Notes: generated from the sequence alone by a model not told the origin. A stretch of 64,000 nt of DNA from a gamma proteobacterium HTCC5015 (GCA_000155715.1 DS990604.1:39824-103823), one strand, 5' to 3'. Numbered from the stretch's first letter, positions 52,741 through 62,036 are shown. Numbers and translations are program-made.

Positions 52741-52835
52741 CTGTAAAAATATAAAATACGCAGAAAACGCGCAAAAAGCGAGCATTATTTGTCGGGTTAT
52801 GCCGATATAAGCGCATTTCTGCGTTTTTGGATGCT

Positions 52836-52864
52836 TTGCACATCAAAGTAATTTCGTCTATTAT
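52836..52864 (+). promoter_or_regulatory. Candidate ectA promoter
   Basis: TTGCAC (52836) and TATTAT (52859) are separated by 17 bases. The spacer contains the operator-like TCAAAGTAATTT. It fits a sigma-70 promoter that a repressor bound between the hexamers would block. Confidence 0.7.
52843..52854 (+). promoter_or_regulatory. Candidate EctR operator in the ectA promoter spacer
   Basis: TCAAAGTAATTT is the exact inverted copy of the site at 52729-52740. The chance of a 12-base match placed on both divergent promoters is low. Confidence 0.62.
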
Positions 52865-52891
52865 GCTTAGACCTAAAAACAAAAGGTCACC

Positions 52892-53392
52892 ATGAACTAT
52901 CAATTGAAAAAGCCCGAGTCCACTGATGGGGCTCGCATCTACGAGTTGGTCAAAGCCTGCCCGCCGCTCGATGTTAATTCCATGTATTGCAACTTGATCC
53001 AAGCGACGCACTTTCGCGATGGCTGCGCCATTGCCGAGAGCGATAGCGGCGAGCTGCTGGGTTTTGTGACGGGGCACCGTCCGCCCTCTGAGCCCGCGGG
53101 CTATTTCGTGTGGCAGGTGGCGACGTCAGAGTCGGCGCGCGGCTTGGGTTTGGCGAAAAGCTTGATTAAAAGCGTGTTGGATCGCCCTGAGCACAGCGAT
53201 GTCCGCTATTTGCTGGCGACGGTCACGCCCGACAATGTTCCCTCGCGCTCGATGTTCCAGTCTCTCGCCGATGGTTGGGGCGTGGAGTTGGTAGAAGAAC
53301 CCTTTTTTGAAAAAGACACCCATTTCATGGGTCAGCACGATTCGGAAGTTCTGATTCGCATTGGCCCGTTTAAGTCAGTATCTGGAGAGTAA
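52892..53392 (+). CDS. ectA: L-2,4-diaminobutyrate N-gamma-acetyltransferase
   Basis: Second enzyme of ectoine synthesis: acetylates diaminobutyrate with acetyl-CoA. A 166-residue GNAT protein. [19 protein letters not shown] is an EctA signature, and [20 protein letters not shown] contains the CoA-binding R-x-x-G-x-G/A loop; [12 protein letters not shown] follows. AAAGGTCACC precedes the ATG. It leads ectABC-ask, the operon running to about 56.6 kb and perhaps 58.1 kb, and ends four bases before ectB. Confidence 0.96.
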   Translation: MNYQLKKPESTDGARIYELVKACPPLDVNSMYCNLIQATHFRDGCAIAESDSGELLGFVTGHRPPSEPAGYFVWQVATSESARGLGLAKSLIKSVLDRPEHSDVRYLLATVTPDNVPSRSMFQSLADGWGVELVEEPFFEKDTHFMGQHDSEVLIRIGPFKSVSGE

Positions 53393-53396
53393 TTTA

Positions 53397-54644
53397 ATGA
53401 AAGTTTTTGATCGGATGGAATCCAATGTGCAGTCCTATGCACGCTCATTCCCCACTACCTTTGAATACGCGCGCGGTGCCGAGTTATTCGATGTCGACGG
53501 CAAGCGCTATATCGACTTTCTCGCCGGTGCTGGCTCGCTGAACTACGGTCACAATAATCCCGTGTGTAAAGAGGCCTTGATCGACTACATTCAAAAGGAT
53601 GGTGTCGCCCACGGTCTGGATATGCACACAGACGCCAAGGCCGATTTTCTGCGCACTTACGAAGACCTCATTCTCAAGCCCCGCGACATGGACTACGTGA
53701 TTCAGTTCACTGGGCCGACGGGTGCGAATGCCGTTGAAGCGGCGATTAAGCTGGCTCGTAAAGTGACCGATCGCACCAACATCGTCGCGTTCACTAACGG
53801 TTTCCACGGCGTCACCATGGGTGCACTCGCGGCAACCGGTAACCAGCACCACCGCGGTGGCGCGGGCGTGCCTCTAGGCAATGTCACGCGCTTGCCCTAC
53901 GACGGCTACCTCGGTGCCGACTTTGACACACTGGACCTCTTTGAAAAAATGCTGGACGACAACTCCAGTGGCTTGGATATGCCCGCCGCCGTGATTTTTG
54001 AAGCCGTTCAAGGTGAGGGCGGTTTGAACGTTGCCTCGGATGAGTGGTTGCAGCGCCTCGAGAAAATTTGTCACAAGCACGATATCAAAATTATTCTCGA
54101 TTGCATTCAAGCGGGTAACGGTCGTACGGGGACTTTCTTTAGCCACGAGCGCAGTGGCATTAAGCCCGACATTATTACCACGTCGAAATCGCTAAGCGCC
54201 TTTGGCCTGCCTTTTGCGGTGGTGTTGATTGGTCGTCCCCTCGACGAGTGGGCGCCAGGCGAGCACAACGGTACATTCCGCGGTAACAACCACGCCTTTG
54301 TAACGGCGACGGCGGCTATCAAGGAATACTGGAAAGACGATCAGTTCGCCAACTCGGTCAACGAGAAAGCGGAAGTCGTCACGAAGCACCTTCAAGCCAT
54401 GGCCGACAAGCACGGCATGTCGATTAAGGGTCGCGGTTTGATGCAGGGTTTGAACGTAGGTAGCGAGGCCATTTCAGACCTCGTGGTGGAAGAGTCGTTT
54501 GAGCGCGGTTTGATTATCGAAACTTGTGGTCCCGACGATGAAATTGTCAAAGTGTTCCCGCCGCTGACGATCGAAGAGGACAAATTGGTTGAAGGTCTCG
54601 AGCTAATGGCCGCCGCTGTCGATGCGGCCGTCGCTCGCGCCTAA
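53397..54644 (+). CDS. ectB: Diaminobutyrate-2-oxoglutarate aminotransferase
   Basis: First ectoine step: aspartate semialdehyde plus glutamate to diaminobutyrate. 415 residues from the ATG at 53397 (GGAGAG upstream); a start at 53361 would lie inside ectA. GTHTYFS-like motifs of class III aminotransferases are replaced by [29 protein letters not shown] and [16 protein letters not shown]; the PLP Lys is in [12 protein letters not shown]. Family length and order with ectA and ectC make this certain. Confidence 0.97.
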   Translation: MKVFDRMESNVQSYARSFPTTFEYARGAELFDVDGKRYIDFLAGAGSLNYGHNNPVCKEALIDYIQKDGVAHGLDMHTDAKADFLRTYEDLILKPRDMDYVIQFTGPTGANAVEAAIKLARKVTDRTNIVAFTNGFHGVTMGALAATGNQHHRGGAGVPLGNVTRLPYDGYLGADFDTLDLFEKMLDDNSSGLDMPAAVIFEAVQGEGGLNVASDEWLQRLEKICHKHDIKIILDCIQAGNGRTGTFFSHERSGIKPDIITTSKSLSAFGLPFAVVLIGRPLDEWAPGEHNGTFRGNNHAFVTATAAIKEYWKDDQFANSVNEKAEVVTKHLQAMADKHGMSIKGRGLMQGLNVGSEAISDLVVEESFERGLIIETCGPDDEIVKVFPPLTIEEDKLVEGLELMAAAVDAAVARA

Positions 54645-54722
54645 GACAGGCCAAAAACAATACTCGAGCTCCAGTCATTGGAGCTCGTTTTGAAATACAC
54701 ACAATGCCTAGGGAGGCAACGC

Positions 54723-55112
54723 GTGAAAGTAAGAAATTTAAAAGATTGTAAAGCGGTACAAGCGGAAAACGGTAACTGGCAGAGCATTCGCATGGTGCTG
54801 GCCGATGACAACATGGGTTTTTCGTTTAACATCACTACCATCTATGCGGGCACGGAAACGCCCATCCACTACAAAAACCACTTGGAATCCGTTTACTGCA
54901 TCAAGGGACACGGTGAAGTAGAAATTGTTGAAACGGGTAAGGTCTACCGCATCGGTCCCGGCGATATCTATATCTTGGACGAAAACGATAAGCACCTGTT
55001 GCGCTGTGACGAGGGCGAAGACTTGCTGTTTGCTTGCGTGTTTAATCCCGCTTTAACGGGCAATGAAGTGCATGACAAGGATGGCGCGTACGCACTGCCC
55101 GAAGACGCTTAG
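54723..55112 (+). CDS. ectC: L-ectoine synthase
   Basis: Closes the ring of N-gamma-acetyl-diaminobutyrate to ectoine; an Fe(II) cupin. 129 residues from GTG at 54723 with GGGAGG at good distance; the upstream in-frame ATG at 54678 would add a non-family tail. [33 protein letters not shown] (metal Glu/His) and [16 protein letters not shown] are diagnostic. It sits between ectB and the aspartokinase. No ectD (hydroxylase) follows, so ectoine rather than hydroxyectoine is the expected product. Confidence 0.96.
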   Translation: MKVRNLKDCKAVQAENGNWQSIRMVLADDNMGFSFNITTIYAGTETPIHYKNHLESVYCIKGHGEVEIVETGKVYRIGPGDIYILDENDKHLLRCDEGEDLLFACVFNPALTGNEVHDKDGAYALPEDA

Positions 55113-55173
55113 TGATTGACGTTATTAAGCCCCGCAGTTTGTACCCATCCGAATCGTTAGGAGAACACTCAGA

Positions 55174-56619
55174 GTGGCCAATATTAGACCCACAGTAGAA
55201 AAAATCGGCGGCACGTCCATGGTGGACTACGCGGCCGTTCGCGATAACATTTTTAAAAAGAAAGACGATGAATCGCCCTATGCGCGCGTCTTTGTTGTCT
55301 CTGCCTATGCGGGCATGACCAACCACTTGTTGCGCGATAAAAAAACCGGCCAGCCCGGTGTTTTTGCACTGTTTAAACAAGACCCCACCAGTTCCGCTTG
55401 GCGGGTTTGCCTAGACAGTGTCAAAGAGGCCATGTTGGATCTCAACGGCAAGCTGTTCGCCGACCACGCCCCGCTATTGCGCGAAGCCAATCACTTTATT
55501 GGTACGCGAGTGGACGAAGTCAAAGATCAGCTCGCTACGGTGGGTAAACTGTTGGAAACCGGCTTTTTCGAAGCGGAGTCTTCGCTGCCCCAGTGTGAGG
55601 AAATGCTGGCTTGCTTGGGCGAGGCGCACAGCGCTTGGAATTTGGCGCACTTAATCGAAGCAGACCTCGGTTACAACACCCAGTTTGTCGATTTGTCGGC
55701 TTGGCAGGATCAGGACTTTGAAACGCAGGAACAGCTGTTAAAAGACAGTTTTTCTAAGTTGGACTTGGGAAATGTCCTCCCCGTCGTTACGGGTTATTCT
55801 CGCAGCGAAGACGGCATGATGAAACGGTATGGTCGCGGCTACACAGAAATGACCATGAGCTACCTCGCTGTTATGTTGCATGCCAGTGAAGCCATTATTC
55901 ACAAAGAGTTCCACTTGAGTAGTGCCGATCCTCGTTTGGTTGGCGTGGGTATTGCCCGAACGCTCGACACCACCGACTACGATATTGCCGACCAGTTGTC
56001 GCACTACGGTATGGAGGCGATTCACCCCGAGGCCGCTCGCGGTATGCGCCAATCGGCGATTCCGATCCGCGTGAAAAACACTTTCGACCCCGAGCACCCG
56101 GGCACGTTGATTGGTACGGATGAAGAGCAGTACGACCGCGTTGAAATTATTGCCAGCCGCGATGACGTGGTGAATATTAATACCTTTGACCACGACATGC
56201 TGGGTAATCTGCCCGAGGCCAACCAATACATCCACGACTTGGTTGACGAACTTGGCGGTGACTACATCAGCTCCACTCACAGCGCCAACTCCGTGGGTGT
56301 TGTGGCGACGATGCCTCGCGAGCAGCAAAAGCGTTTGGTCGAGGAGTTGGATAAACACTGGCCCGATGGCAGTTGTGAATCCGAATCGGTAGCACAGATT
56401 GGCGTGCTCGGCCGCGGCATGGAGATGGGCCGTGTATTGCGCGATGGCATTAACGCTTTATTGAGCGGTGATGTTAAAGTGCTAGGCGCCTCCACAGGCC
56501 ACCGTGATATTGAAGTGCGCTTTGTGGTTCCCGCTTCACAACACGACCGCGCCGTTGTGCAACTGCACAGTGCGCTGGTGGTGGGCGATAAATCATCCTC
56601 TGAGGAGAGCGCTGCATGA
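55174..56619 (+). CDS. ask_ect: Aspartate kinase of the ectoine pathway
   Basis: Phosphorylates aspartate to feed diaminobutyrate synthesis. 481 residues, GTG start with GGAGAAC. The N-terminal KIGGTSM replaces the common KFGGTSV, and GRGYTEMTMSYLAVML and HKEFHLSSADPRLVG belong to the kinase domain; ACT-type regions follow near VEIIASRDDVVN and IGVLGRGMEMGRV. This subfamily (Ask_Ect) is known to be less feedback-inhibited and travels with ectABC. Its stop overlaps the next ATG by four bases. Confidence 0.96.
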   Translation: MANIRPTVEKIGGTSMVDYAAVRDNIFKKKDDESPYARVFVVSAYAGMTNHLLRDKKTGQPGVFALFKQDPTSSAWRVCLDSVKEAMLDLNGKLFADHAPLLREANHFIGTRVDEVKDQLATVGKLLETGFFEAESSLPQCEEMLACLGEAHSAWNLAHLIEADLGYNTQFVDLSAWQDQDFETQEQLLKDSFSKLDLGNVLPVVTGYSRSEDGMMKRYGRGYTEMTMSYLAVMLHASEAIIHKEFHLSSADPRLVGVGIARTLDTTDYDIADQLSHYGMEAIHPEAARGMRQSAIPIRVKNTFDPEHPGTLIGTDEEQYDRVEIIASRDDVVNINTFDHDMLGNLPEANQYIHDLVDELGGDYISSTHSANSVGVVATMPREQQKRLVEELDKHWPDGSCESESVAQIGVLGRGMEMGRVLRDGINALLSGDVKVLGASTGHRDIEVRFVVPASQHDRAVVQLHSALVVGDKSSSEESAA

Positions 56620-57557
56620 ACACACGCCAACGTCGTTTGGTAACTCACATAAAGGCCTGCCTAATCGTAGGCCTTTGTGCTCTTTGGGGCTCGGCTTGGT
56701 CGGCACCGAGTGAAACAGAGCGAGAGACTCTGGATAAAAAAACCGAACAAAAAATAGAGCAACTGGAAGAGCCACTCTACAACCCCTTTGTCGAACGCTA
56801 TCTGCTCGACGAGGTCAAATCGCTGCGCATGGAGCAAGTGGAATACCGCAACCAGATGATGATGGAATTGCGCGATAAGCACATTGAGCTGACGAATCAA
56901 GCGGTGAATAGCGTGACGAGCTCGATTTCCAATGTGTTCTATTTGATGGCTTTGATTTCATCACTGCTAGTGGCTTTTGGCTGGAAGTCGATACGGGATA
57001 TTCGCGAAAAAGCCATGAGTAAAGCGGATGAAAAGATCACGCATTTGGTCGAGCAGTACGAGAAGCGCCTGCATCACATCGAGCAAGAGCTGTCGGATAA
57101 AAGTGCCTCTATTGAAGAAAACCGCATTGAAATTTCAAATACAAAAGAAGTGCACTCGCTTTGGCTGAAGGCGTCACAAGAGCACTCTCCCGCCGCTAAG
57201 GTGGAAATTTACGATGAGATTTTAGAGTACGATCTCAGAGACACCGAGGCACTGACCTACAAGGCCGATGCGGTACTAGAAATGGGGCAGCCCATTTGGT
57301 CGTTAAACCTTTGTCAGCGCGCCTTGAGCATTGATCCCGATAACGCGCACGCCAACTTTCAGGCCGCCTGTGCTCTGAGTCGTTTGGGCAACTTCTCTGA
57401 AGCTCGCGCCCACTTGAAGCAAGCCGTGGTCGCCGTTCACAGCTACCTCGATTTGATTGATACAGAGGCAGAGTTGGAAGCGCTACGCCATGAAGCGGGC
57501 CACGCCGACTTTTTGAAAGAAATTCAAGATTTGGTCGAGCAGCCAACCGATGCTTGA
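56616..57557 (+). CDS. Membrane-anchored TPR-like protein coupled to ask_ect
   Basis: A 313-residue protein of no named family. A signal-like hydrophobic start (11-29) and a transmembrane helix (about 106-125, FYLMALISSLLVAFGW) flank a charged segment with coiled-coil character (EVKSLRMEQVEYRNQMMMELRDKH and EKRLHHIEQELSDK in pieces). The last 110 residues look like two or three TPRs (AKVEIYDEILEYDLRDTEALTYKADAVLE...). It overlaps ask_ect by four bases and the DUF502 gene by eight, so its translation follows the ectoine operon. It may act at the envelope in the osmotic response; that is inference. Confidence 0.8.
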   Translation: MNTRQRRLVTHIKACLIVGLCALWGSAWSAPSETERETLDKKTEQKIEQLEEPLYNPFVERYLLDEVKSLRMEQVEYRNQMMMELRDKHIELTNQAVNSVTSSISNVFYLMALISSLLVAFGWKSIRDIREKAMSKADEKITHLVEQYEKRLHHIEQELSDKSASIEENRIEISNTKEVHSLWLKASQEHSPAAKVEIYDEILEYDLRDTEALTYKADAVLEMGQPIWSLNLCQRALSIDPDNAHANFQAACALSRLGNFSEARAHLKQAVVAVHSYLDLIDTEAELEALRHEAGHADFLKEIQDLVEQPTDA

Positions 57558-58143
57558 TCGTATAAAAACGGTTTTTTTAAAAGGCCTGTTGGCTTTATTG
57601 CCGCTGGCCTTAACGGTGGCCATCATCGGTTGGGCGGCCGTTGGCACGGAGAACTTAGTCGGCTATTTGTTTCGTTTGATTTTGCCTGGCGATTACTATG
57701 TGCCGGGCATGGGCATTGCGGTACTCGTCGTCGTGGTATTTGCCGTGGGCTTAGTCGTCGATTTGTATTTAATGAGTACCGTGTGGAAAGTGCTGGATCG
57801 CGGTGTTCAGCGCATTCCCGTGGTTAAGTCGCTTTATGGCGGTATTCGCGACTTTACTCGCTACATCGCGATGGCTCGCGATGCGGATCAGGTCAAGCGC
57901 GTCGTACTTATCAAACTCAATCAGCACCAAGAAGTGATTGGTTTTGTCACGAACCCTAGCGAAATCATCAATAACGAAGAAAAGTTGGCCGTGTATATTC
58001 CCCTTAGTTTTCAGATTGGCGGACTCACCGTGTATGTCAGCGAAGATCAAGTGACAGAACTGGATATGTCTCCCGAGACCGCGATGAAGCGAGTGTTAAC
58101 CGCGAGTGTCCCCAGCCCGAGCCAGACGCCTAACAAACGTTAA
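57550..58143 (+). CDS. DUF502 membrane protein
   Basis: A 197-residue protein of the DUF502 family. Two membrane helices (about 10-35 and 55-80, the latter with VVVVFAVGLVVDLYL) precede a conserved RIPVVKSLYGGIRDF and VGFVTN...VYIPLSFQIGG segment. Function of the family is unknown in bacteria, though relatives in plants (LCV/COV) affect membrane traffic. It overlaps the TPR-like gene by eight bases, and so belongs to the extended ectoine transcript. Confidence 0.88.
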   Translation: MLDRIKTVFLKGLLALLPLALTVAIIGWAAVGTENLVGYLFRLILPGDYYVPGMGIAVLVVVVFAVGLVVDLYLMSTVWKVLDRGVQRIPVVKSLYGGIRDFTRYIAMARDADQVKRVVLIKLNQHQEVIGFVTNPSEIINNEEKLAVYIPLSFQIGGLTVYVSEDQVTELDMSPETAMKRVLTASVPSPSQTPNKR

Positions 58144-58222
58144 GAAAAGCAGAGTTTATGGTGAATAGGATGAGTGTTTGTTAGCCTAGCTAGGGTTTTA
58201 AACAAATGCACAGGAAGGAATT

Positions 58223-58657
58223 ATGAAAATCATGTTGAGCACACTCGTGGCATTGTCTTTAGCGGTTGCCACTCCCGCTTTTGCAGAGAAAGCTGAGTGG
58301 ACGGGTAAAGAGAAAGCCGAGCAAATGAAAGCCGCCGCCAAAGATAAGGCGGAAGATGCCAAAGATGCCGCTGAAGATATGGCAGACAAGGCCGAAGATG
58401 CGGTCGATGAGGCCAATGACGGTGAGACCATGGGAGAGGTTATCGACGATAAGGTCGAAGATGTGAAAGATGTCGCAGAAGATGTGGCAGATGAAACAGA
58501 GGATATGGCTGAGGATGCCGCCGATGCTGCTGAAGACGGTATGGAAAAGGCAAAAGGCGAAATGAAAGGCATCCAGAAAAATATGGATAAAGGCTCTGAA
58601 AAAGGCCAGGAAAAGCGCAGTGAAAACAGTCCCTGGTGGAAGTTCTGGTCTGAATAA
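58223..58657 (+). CDS. Exported LEA-like amphipathic helical protein
   Basis: A 144-residue periplasmic protein with a clean signal peptide (cleaved after AFA). The mature part is nearly all Lys, Glu, Asp and Ala in repeats of about 11 residues such as KAEDAKDAAED, DKVEDVKDVAED and DETEDMAEDAAD, which is the group 3 LEA (late embryogenesis abundant) or apolipoprotein-like pattern. Such proteins protect membranes and enzymes during drying or high salt. The C-terminus has an aromatic PWWKFWSE. GGAAGG precedes the ATG, 80 bases after the ectoine-linked DUF502 gene. The role is inferred from composition and place. Confidence 0.8.
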   Translation: MKIMLSTLVALSLAVATPAFAEKAEWTGKEKAEQMKAAAKDKAEDAKDAAEDMADKAEDAVDEANDGETMGEVIDDKVEDVKDVAEDVADETEDMAEDAADAAEDGMEKAKGEMKGIQKNMDKGSEKGQEKRSENSPWWKFWSE

Positions 58658-58681
58658 GTCGTTGGCGATTTATCGCCTACA

Positions 58682-58718
58682 GGCCCCGTCTGACTGGATC
58701 AGTGCGGGGCTTTTTTAT
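58682..58718 (+). terminator. Intrinsic terminator after the LEA-like gene
   Basis: GCCCCG ... CGGGGC with a loop region GTCTGACTGGATCAGTG that can pair internally, followed by TTTTTT. It probably ends the whole plus-strand run from ectA. Confidence 0.88.
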
Positions 58719-58728
58719 GTCGCAGCTT

Positions 58729-60648
58729 CTATCCCTCGAGTGCTTCCCAGCGCTCAAAGCAGTGTTCCAGGTCACTCTCTAATTGTTGCAGTTGGTTTTG
58801 CGCCTGACTGATAGTGTCGTTGTCGGACTGGTAAAAACTCGGGTCTGCCAGTGTCTCTTGGAGCTGAGACAGTTCACTTTCTAGCGTCTCGATTTTGGCG
58901 GGCAGACTCTCGAGCTCGCGTTGATCTTTATAACTGAGTTTCTTCTTTGTCGCGCTTTTAGAGGGTGATTTTTCGGCAGTGCCGCTATTGGGCTTCGCGG
59001 CATTTGATGGGGCTTTTTTCAGCGAGTTTTGGGCCGCCTTAGAGGACTCGCCATCGAGTGGTTCGCGCTGGCGCAACCAGTCGGAGTAGCCGCCGATGTA
59101 CTCGTTGATCGTGTCGTTTTCAAAAACCAATGTGCTAGTGACCACGTTGTCGAGGAACTCGCGGTCGTGACTGACGAGCAGCAATGTACCCTGATAGCTC
59201 ATCAAGCGATCTTCGAGTAGCTCTAGCGTCTCGGCGTCGAGGTCGTTGGTGGGTTCGTCGAGCACCAATAGGTTAAAGGCTTTCGTAAAGAGCTTGGCGA
59301 GCAACAGGCGATTGCGCTCGCCGCCCGATAGGGAGCGTACGGGTTGCCGTGCGCGCTCGGCAGAAAACAAAAAGTCTTGCAGATAGCTCATGACGTGTCG
59401 AGGACCGTCGGGCAGGGGCAGCATATCGCGACCCTCGCCGATGTTGTCGGTCACACTTTTGTTTAAATCCAGGGCGTCTCGGAGCTGATCGAAATAGGCA
59501 ATTTCTAACTTGGTGCCCAACTTGAGTGTGCCACTGTCGGGGGGGAGCTTGTCGAGCAATAGCCGCAGTAGTGTGCTCTTGCCTGAACCGTTGGGGCCGA
59601 CAATGCCGATGCGATCGCCGCGCATAATACGAGTGGAAAAATTTTGAACAATGGCTTGATCGTTCCACGCGTAGTGAATGTCCTCGGCCTCAATGACAAT
59701 CTTGCCCGATAAATCGGCTTGGCTCATTTTCAAACTGGCGGTGCCCGAGCGCTCGCGCCGCTGTAGGCGCTCCTGCCGCAGTTGCTTTAAGGCTCGGACG
59801 CGACCTTCGTTGCGAGTGCGTCTCGCTTTAATACCCTGGCGAATCCAGGCTTCCTCTTTGGCGAGTTTTTTGTCGAATTCGGCGTTGGCCTTTTCCTCGG
59901 CATCCAGCGCCGCCTGCTTGCCCGCTAGGTACTTATCGTAGCTGCCTGGCCAAGAGGTGAGCTGGCCGCGGTCGAGTTCGATAATGCGCGTCGCCAGCCG
60001 TCTCAAAAAGGCGCGGTCGTGGGTGATGAAAACCAGTGTGCCTTCATACTGAGCGAGAAAGTCTTCTAGCCAGCGAATCGAGTCGATGTCGAGGTGGTTC
60101 GTGGGCTCGTCGAGCAGCAGTATGTCGGGCTGTGTGACTAGGGCTTGAGCGAGCAAAACGCGGCGTTTCATGCCGCCAGAGAGGGCCTCAAAATTTTGTT
60201 CGGGGTCGAGAGAGAGGCGCGAGAGCACGGTTTCAACGTGTTGGTTCACCTGCCAGCCATCACCCGCTTCGATGTGGCTTTGAGCGCGCTCTAGATCCTT
60301 CATGGCGCTGTCGTCGCCCGCGGACAGTCGCTGCACAGCGTGGGCGTGTTGTTTCAGCCACTCGCCCATGTCCCCCAGCCCTTGGGCAACGACATCAAAT
60401 AGGCTGCCCTCCACATCGGTGGGAACATCCTGCACCAGTCGAGCTACTTTGAGTGTGGGAGCGTGCTCGATTTCGCCATCATCTGCTTGAATTTCACCGG
60501 CGATAATTTTCATCAGAGTCGACTTGCCGGTACCGTTGCGACCAATCAGGCAGACTCGCTCGCCTGCGTCGAGCTGCATATCGACGCGGTCGAGCAGAGT
60601 GTGGGGGCCGTAGGCGAGTTGCAGTTGTTTGATACGTAACAGTGGCAT
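58729..60648 (-). CDS. uup: ABC-F ATPase Uup
   Basis: A 639-residue ABC-F protein (two ATPase domains, no membrane part) acting on the ribosome. The start at 60648 (MPLLRIKQLQLAYG) is the family start; longer frames overlap the CDGSH gene. Walker A GRNGTGKST and GPNGSGKST, signatures LSGGMKRRVLLAQAL and LSGGERNRLLLAKLF, and DEPTNHLD / DEPTNDLD are present. The C-terminal coiled-coil domain (about 540-639, ESLPAKIETLESELSQLQ) is the DNA-binding-type tail that distinguishes Uup from other ABC-F members. Confidence 0.94.
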   Translation of the reverse strand: MPLLRIKQLQLAYGPHTLLDRVDMQLDAGERVCLIGRNGTGKSTLMKIIAGEIQADDGEIEHAPTLKVARLVQDVPTDVEGSLFDVVAQGLGDMGEWLKQHAHAVQRLSAGDDSAMKDLERAQSHIEAGDGWQVNQHVETVLSRLSLDPEQNFEALSGGMKRRVLLAQALVTQPDILLLDEPTNHLDIDSIRWLEDFLAQYEGTLVFITHDRAFLRRLATRIIELDRGQLTSWPGSYDKYLAGKQAALDAEEKANAEFDKKLAKEEAWIRQGIKARRTRNEGRVRALKQLRQERLQRRERSGTASLKMSQADLSGKIVIEAEDIHYAWNDQAIVQNFSTRIMRGDRIGIVGPNGSGKSTLLRLLLDKLPPDSGTLKLGTKLEIAYFDQLRDALDLNKSVTDNIGEGRDMLPLPDGPRHVMSYLQDFLFSAERARQPVRSLSGGERNRLLLAKLFTKAFNLLVLDEPTNDLDAETLELLEDRLMSYQGTLLLVSHDREFLDNVVTSTLVFENDTINEYIGGYSDWLRQREPLDGESSKAAQNSLKKAPSNAAKPNSGTAEKSPSKSATKKKLSYKDQRELESLPAKIETLESELSQLQETLADPSFYQSDNDTISQAQNQLQQLESDLEHCFERWEALEG

Positions 60649-60705
60649 GGCGCAGTCTGGGCAAAGGGCGTAGTGTACACCGAGAAGGCGATTGGTGAGG
60701 AACGA

Positions 60706-60924
60706 ATGAGCACTCAAATTCGACCGAAAATGCTGTGGATTGACGCGGGAGAGCAGCGCCGCGTGTGTCTTTGTGGTGACTCAAATGTGGTCGATTGTCG
60801 CTGTCACGAGCGCGATGTCGCGGTGTTAGAAGGGGGAGCTAGGGGGCGCTGGGTTTGGTTGTGCGCCTGTGGCCGAAGCCGCCAAATGCCGTTGTGCGAT
60901 GGCAGTCATCGGCGCGTGAAATAA
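60706..60924 (+). CDS. CDGSH iron-sulfur domain protein with degenerate first motif
   Basis: A 72-residue protein; ATG at 60706 has GAGGAA upstream. The C-terminal CDGSH motif is complete (C53, C55, C64, H68 in LCACGRSRQMPLCDGSH), so it should bind a 2Fe-2S cluster with three Cys and one His. The first half repeats the CxC start (C21, C23 with S26) followed by DCRCHE, which looks like a decayed second motif. It is divergent from uup. Electron transfer or cluster donation is likely; partner unknown. Confidence 0.87.
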   Translation: MSTQIRPKMLWIDAGEQRRVCLCGDSNVVDCRCHERDVAVLEGGARGRWVWLCACGRSRQMPLCDGSHRRVK

Positions 60925-60989
60925 TTTTCAGAAAAGCGCGTATGGCGGAGCTCGAAGCGGGTCCGCCAATACGCGAATGATTCGTGGTT

Positions 60990-61415
60990 TTACAGTTTCT
61001 TTTTAAACTGCTTCAAGCCTCGGCGAATGACTTTTTCTAACACCAAGCGAACGAAGGGAGCAACGCCGGGAAGGTCGGAGTCAAAAACGATTTTGTAGTC
61101 GAGGTGGGAGTGGCCACCTTGCTCTGTGAATCTCATGATGCCGTGGTGGTTTTTCAGCGGCGACCCCTTGGTGATTTTGTATTCGATTAGCTCGTTCTCT
61201 TTGTGAACGGTTACCGTCTCTTCCAAGGCGGGTAGGGGGCCCGGTTTAACGCGACGAACCGATCCTTTGCCATTCAATGCATCTTCCCCATCTCGAATGC
61301 GAGTAATTTTGGCACCGAGAATCGGGCCAAGCTTTTCGTGATCACCCAAAGTGGCGAAAACGGTTGAAACGGGAGCGGGAAAGTCGATTTGAATATGAAT
61401 GGTCTGCAAGCTCAT
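60990..61415 (-). CDS. SRPBCC (START-like) family protein
   Basis: A 141-residue protein of the polyketide cyclase/START-like fold, which binds a lipid or aromatic molecule in a helix-grip cavity. The beginning QIDFPAPVSTVFATLGDHEKLG and GSVRRVKPGPLPALEETVT followed by SHLDYKIVFDSDLPGVAPFV are typical; the C-terminal amphipathic helix ends RRGLKQFKKKL. GGAGAA precedes the ATG. Ligand unknown; no operon partner. Confidence 0.88.
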   Translation of the reverse strand: MSLQTIHIQIDFPAPVSTVFATLGDHEKLGPILGAKITRIRDGEDALNGKGSVRRVKPGPLPALEETVTVHKENELIEYKITKGSPLKNHHGIMRFTEQGGHSHLDYKIVFDSDLPGVAPFVRLVLEKVIRRGLKQFKKKL

Positions 61416-61634
61416 TGCGGTTCTCCTATATGAAGGAAGGCATCATCGCCGACTATGGCGGCTGCATCAAGCCTGACAAATGGCTTGTCGTGACAGAGTG
61501 TGGCGGAAGGCGCAGGCGGGGAGCGGTAGACGTTAATTGTGATTTTATGCCACTTCTATAGCGAGAGCGTGCTTTTTTGTGACAGCTGCATTACGTTGGT
61601 AGTGGGCTAATGAAAACAGAAATGGGAGAGAACT

Positions 61635-61994
61635 GTGAGGGATTCTGGTCGCTCAAGCACTTTCAATGGTGTGGCTTGCTTGCTGGTATTGATTTTGAGC
61701 GTACTGCCGTTCGCGGCAGGTGCTGTGGGTCTTGAAGCACTCGCGCATATGTTGAATTTGTCACCTGATCAAAAGGCACAAGTGGAAGTTGTTCTGGACA
61801 AAGAGTTTCAGGCGCGCCGAGCACTTCGTGCGGATGGCAAGCGCCCCAGTTGCGAACAGCGCAGGGTGGTTTGGGATCAGTCTCGAGCGGAAATGGTGAA
61901 AATTCTTGAGGCGGAACAACTCAAATTGTACGACAAGCGCCAACAGCGCCGCATGGCGAGCTGCAAAAGAGCGGCCAGTAGCCACAAAAATTAA
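61635..61994 (+). CDS. Small periplasmic Spy/CpxP-like protein
   Basis: A 119-residue exported protein with a GTG start (GGGAGAG upstream) and a signal peptide ending near AAGAV. The mature part is charged and helical; LNLSPDQKAQVEVVLDKEF resembles the LTxxQ-type helix of Spy/CpxP-like periplasmic chaperones. Two Cys (in PSCEQ and ASCKR) may form a disulfide. Not a confident family member. No operon partner. Confidence 0.62.
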   Translation: MRDSGRSSTFNGVACLLVLILSVLPFAAGAVGLEALAHMLNLSPDQKAQVEVVLDKEFQARRALRADGKRPSCEQRRVVWDQSRAEMVKILEAEQLKLYDKRQQRRMASCKRAASSHKN

Positions 61995-62036
61995 CCCAAT
62001 CTAATAGAGCAATACGGCTCAGGGACTCGTCGGGTA

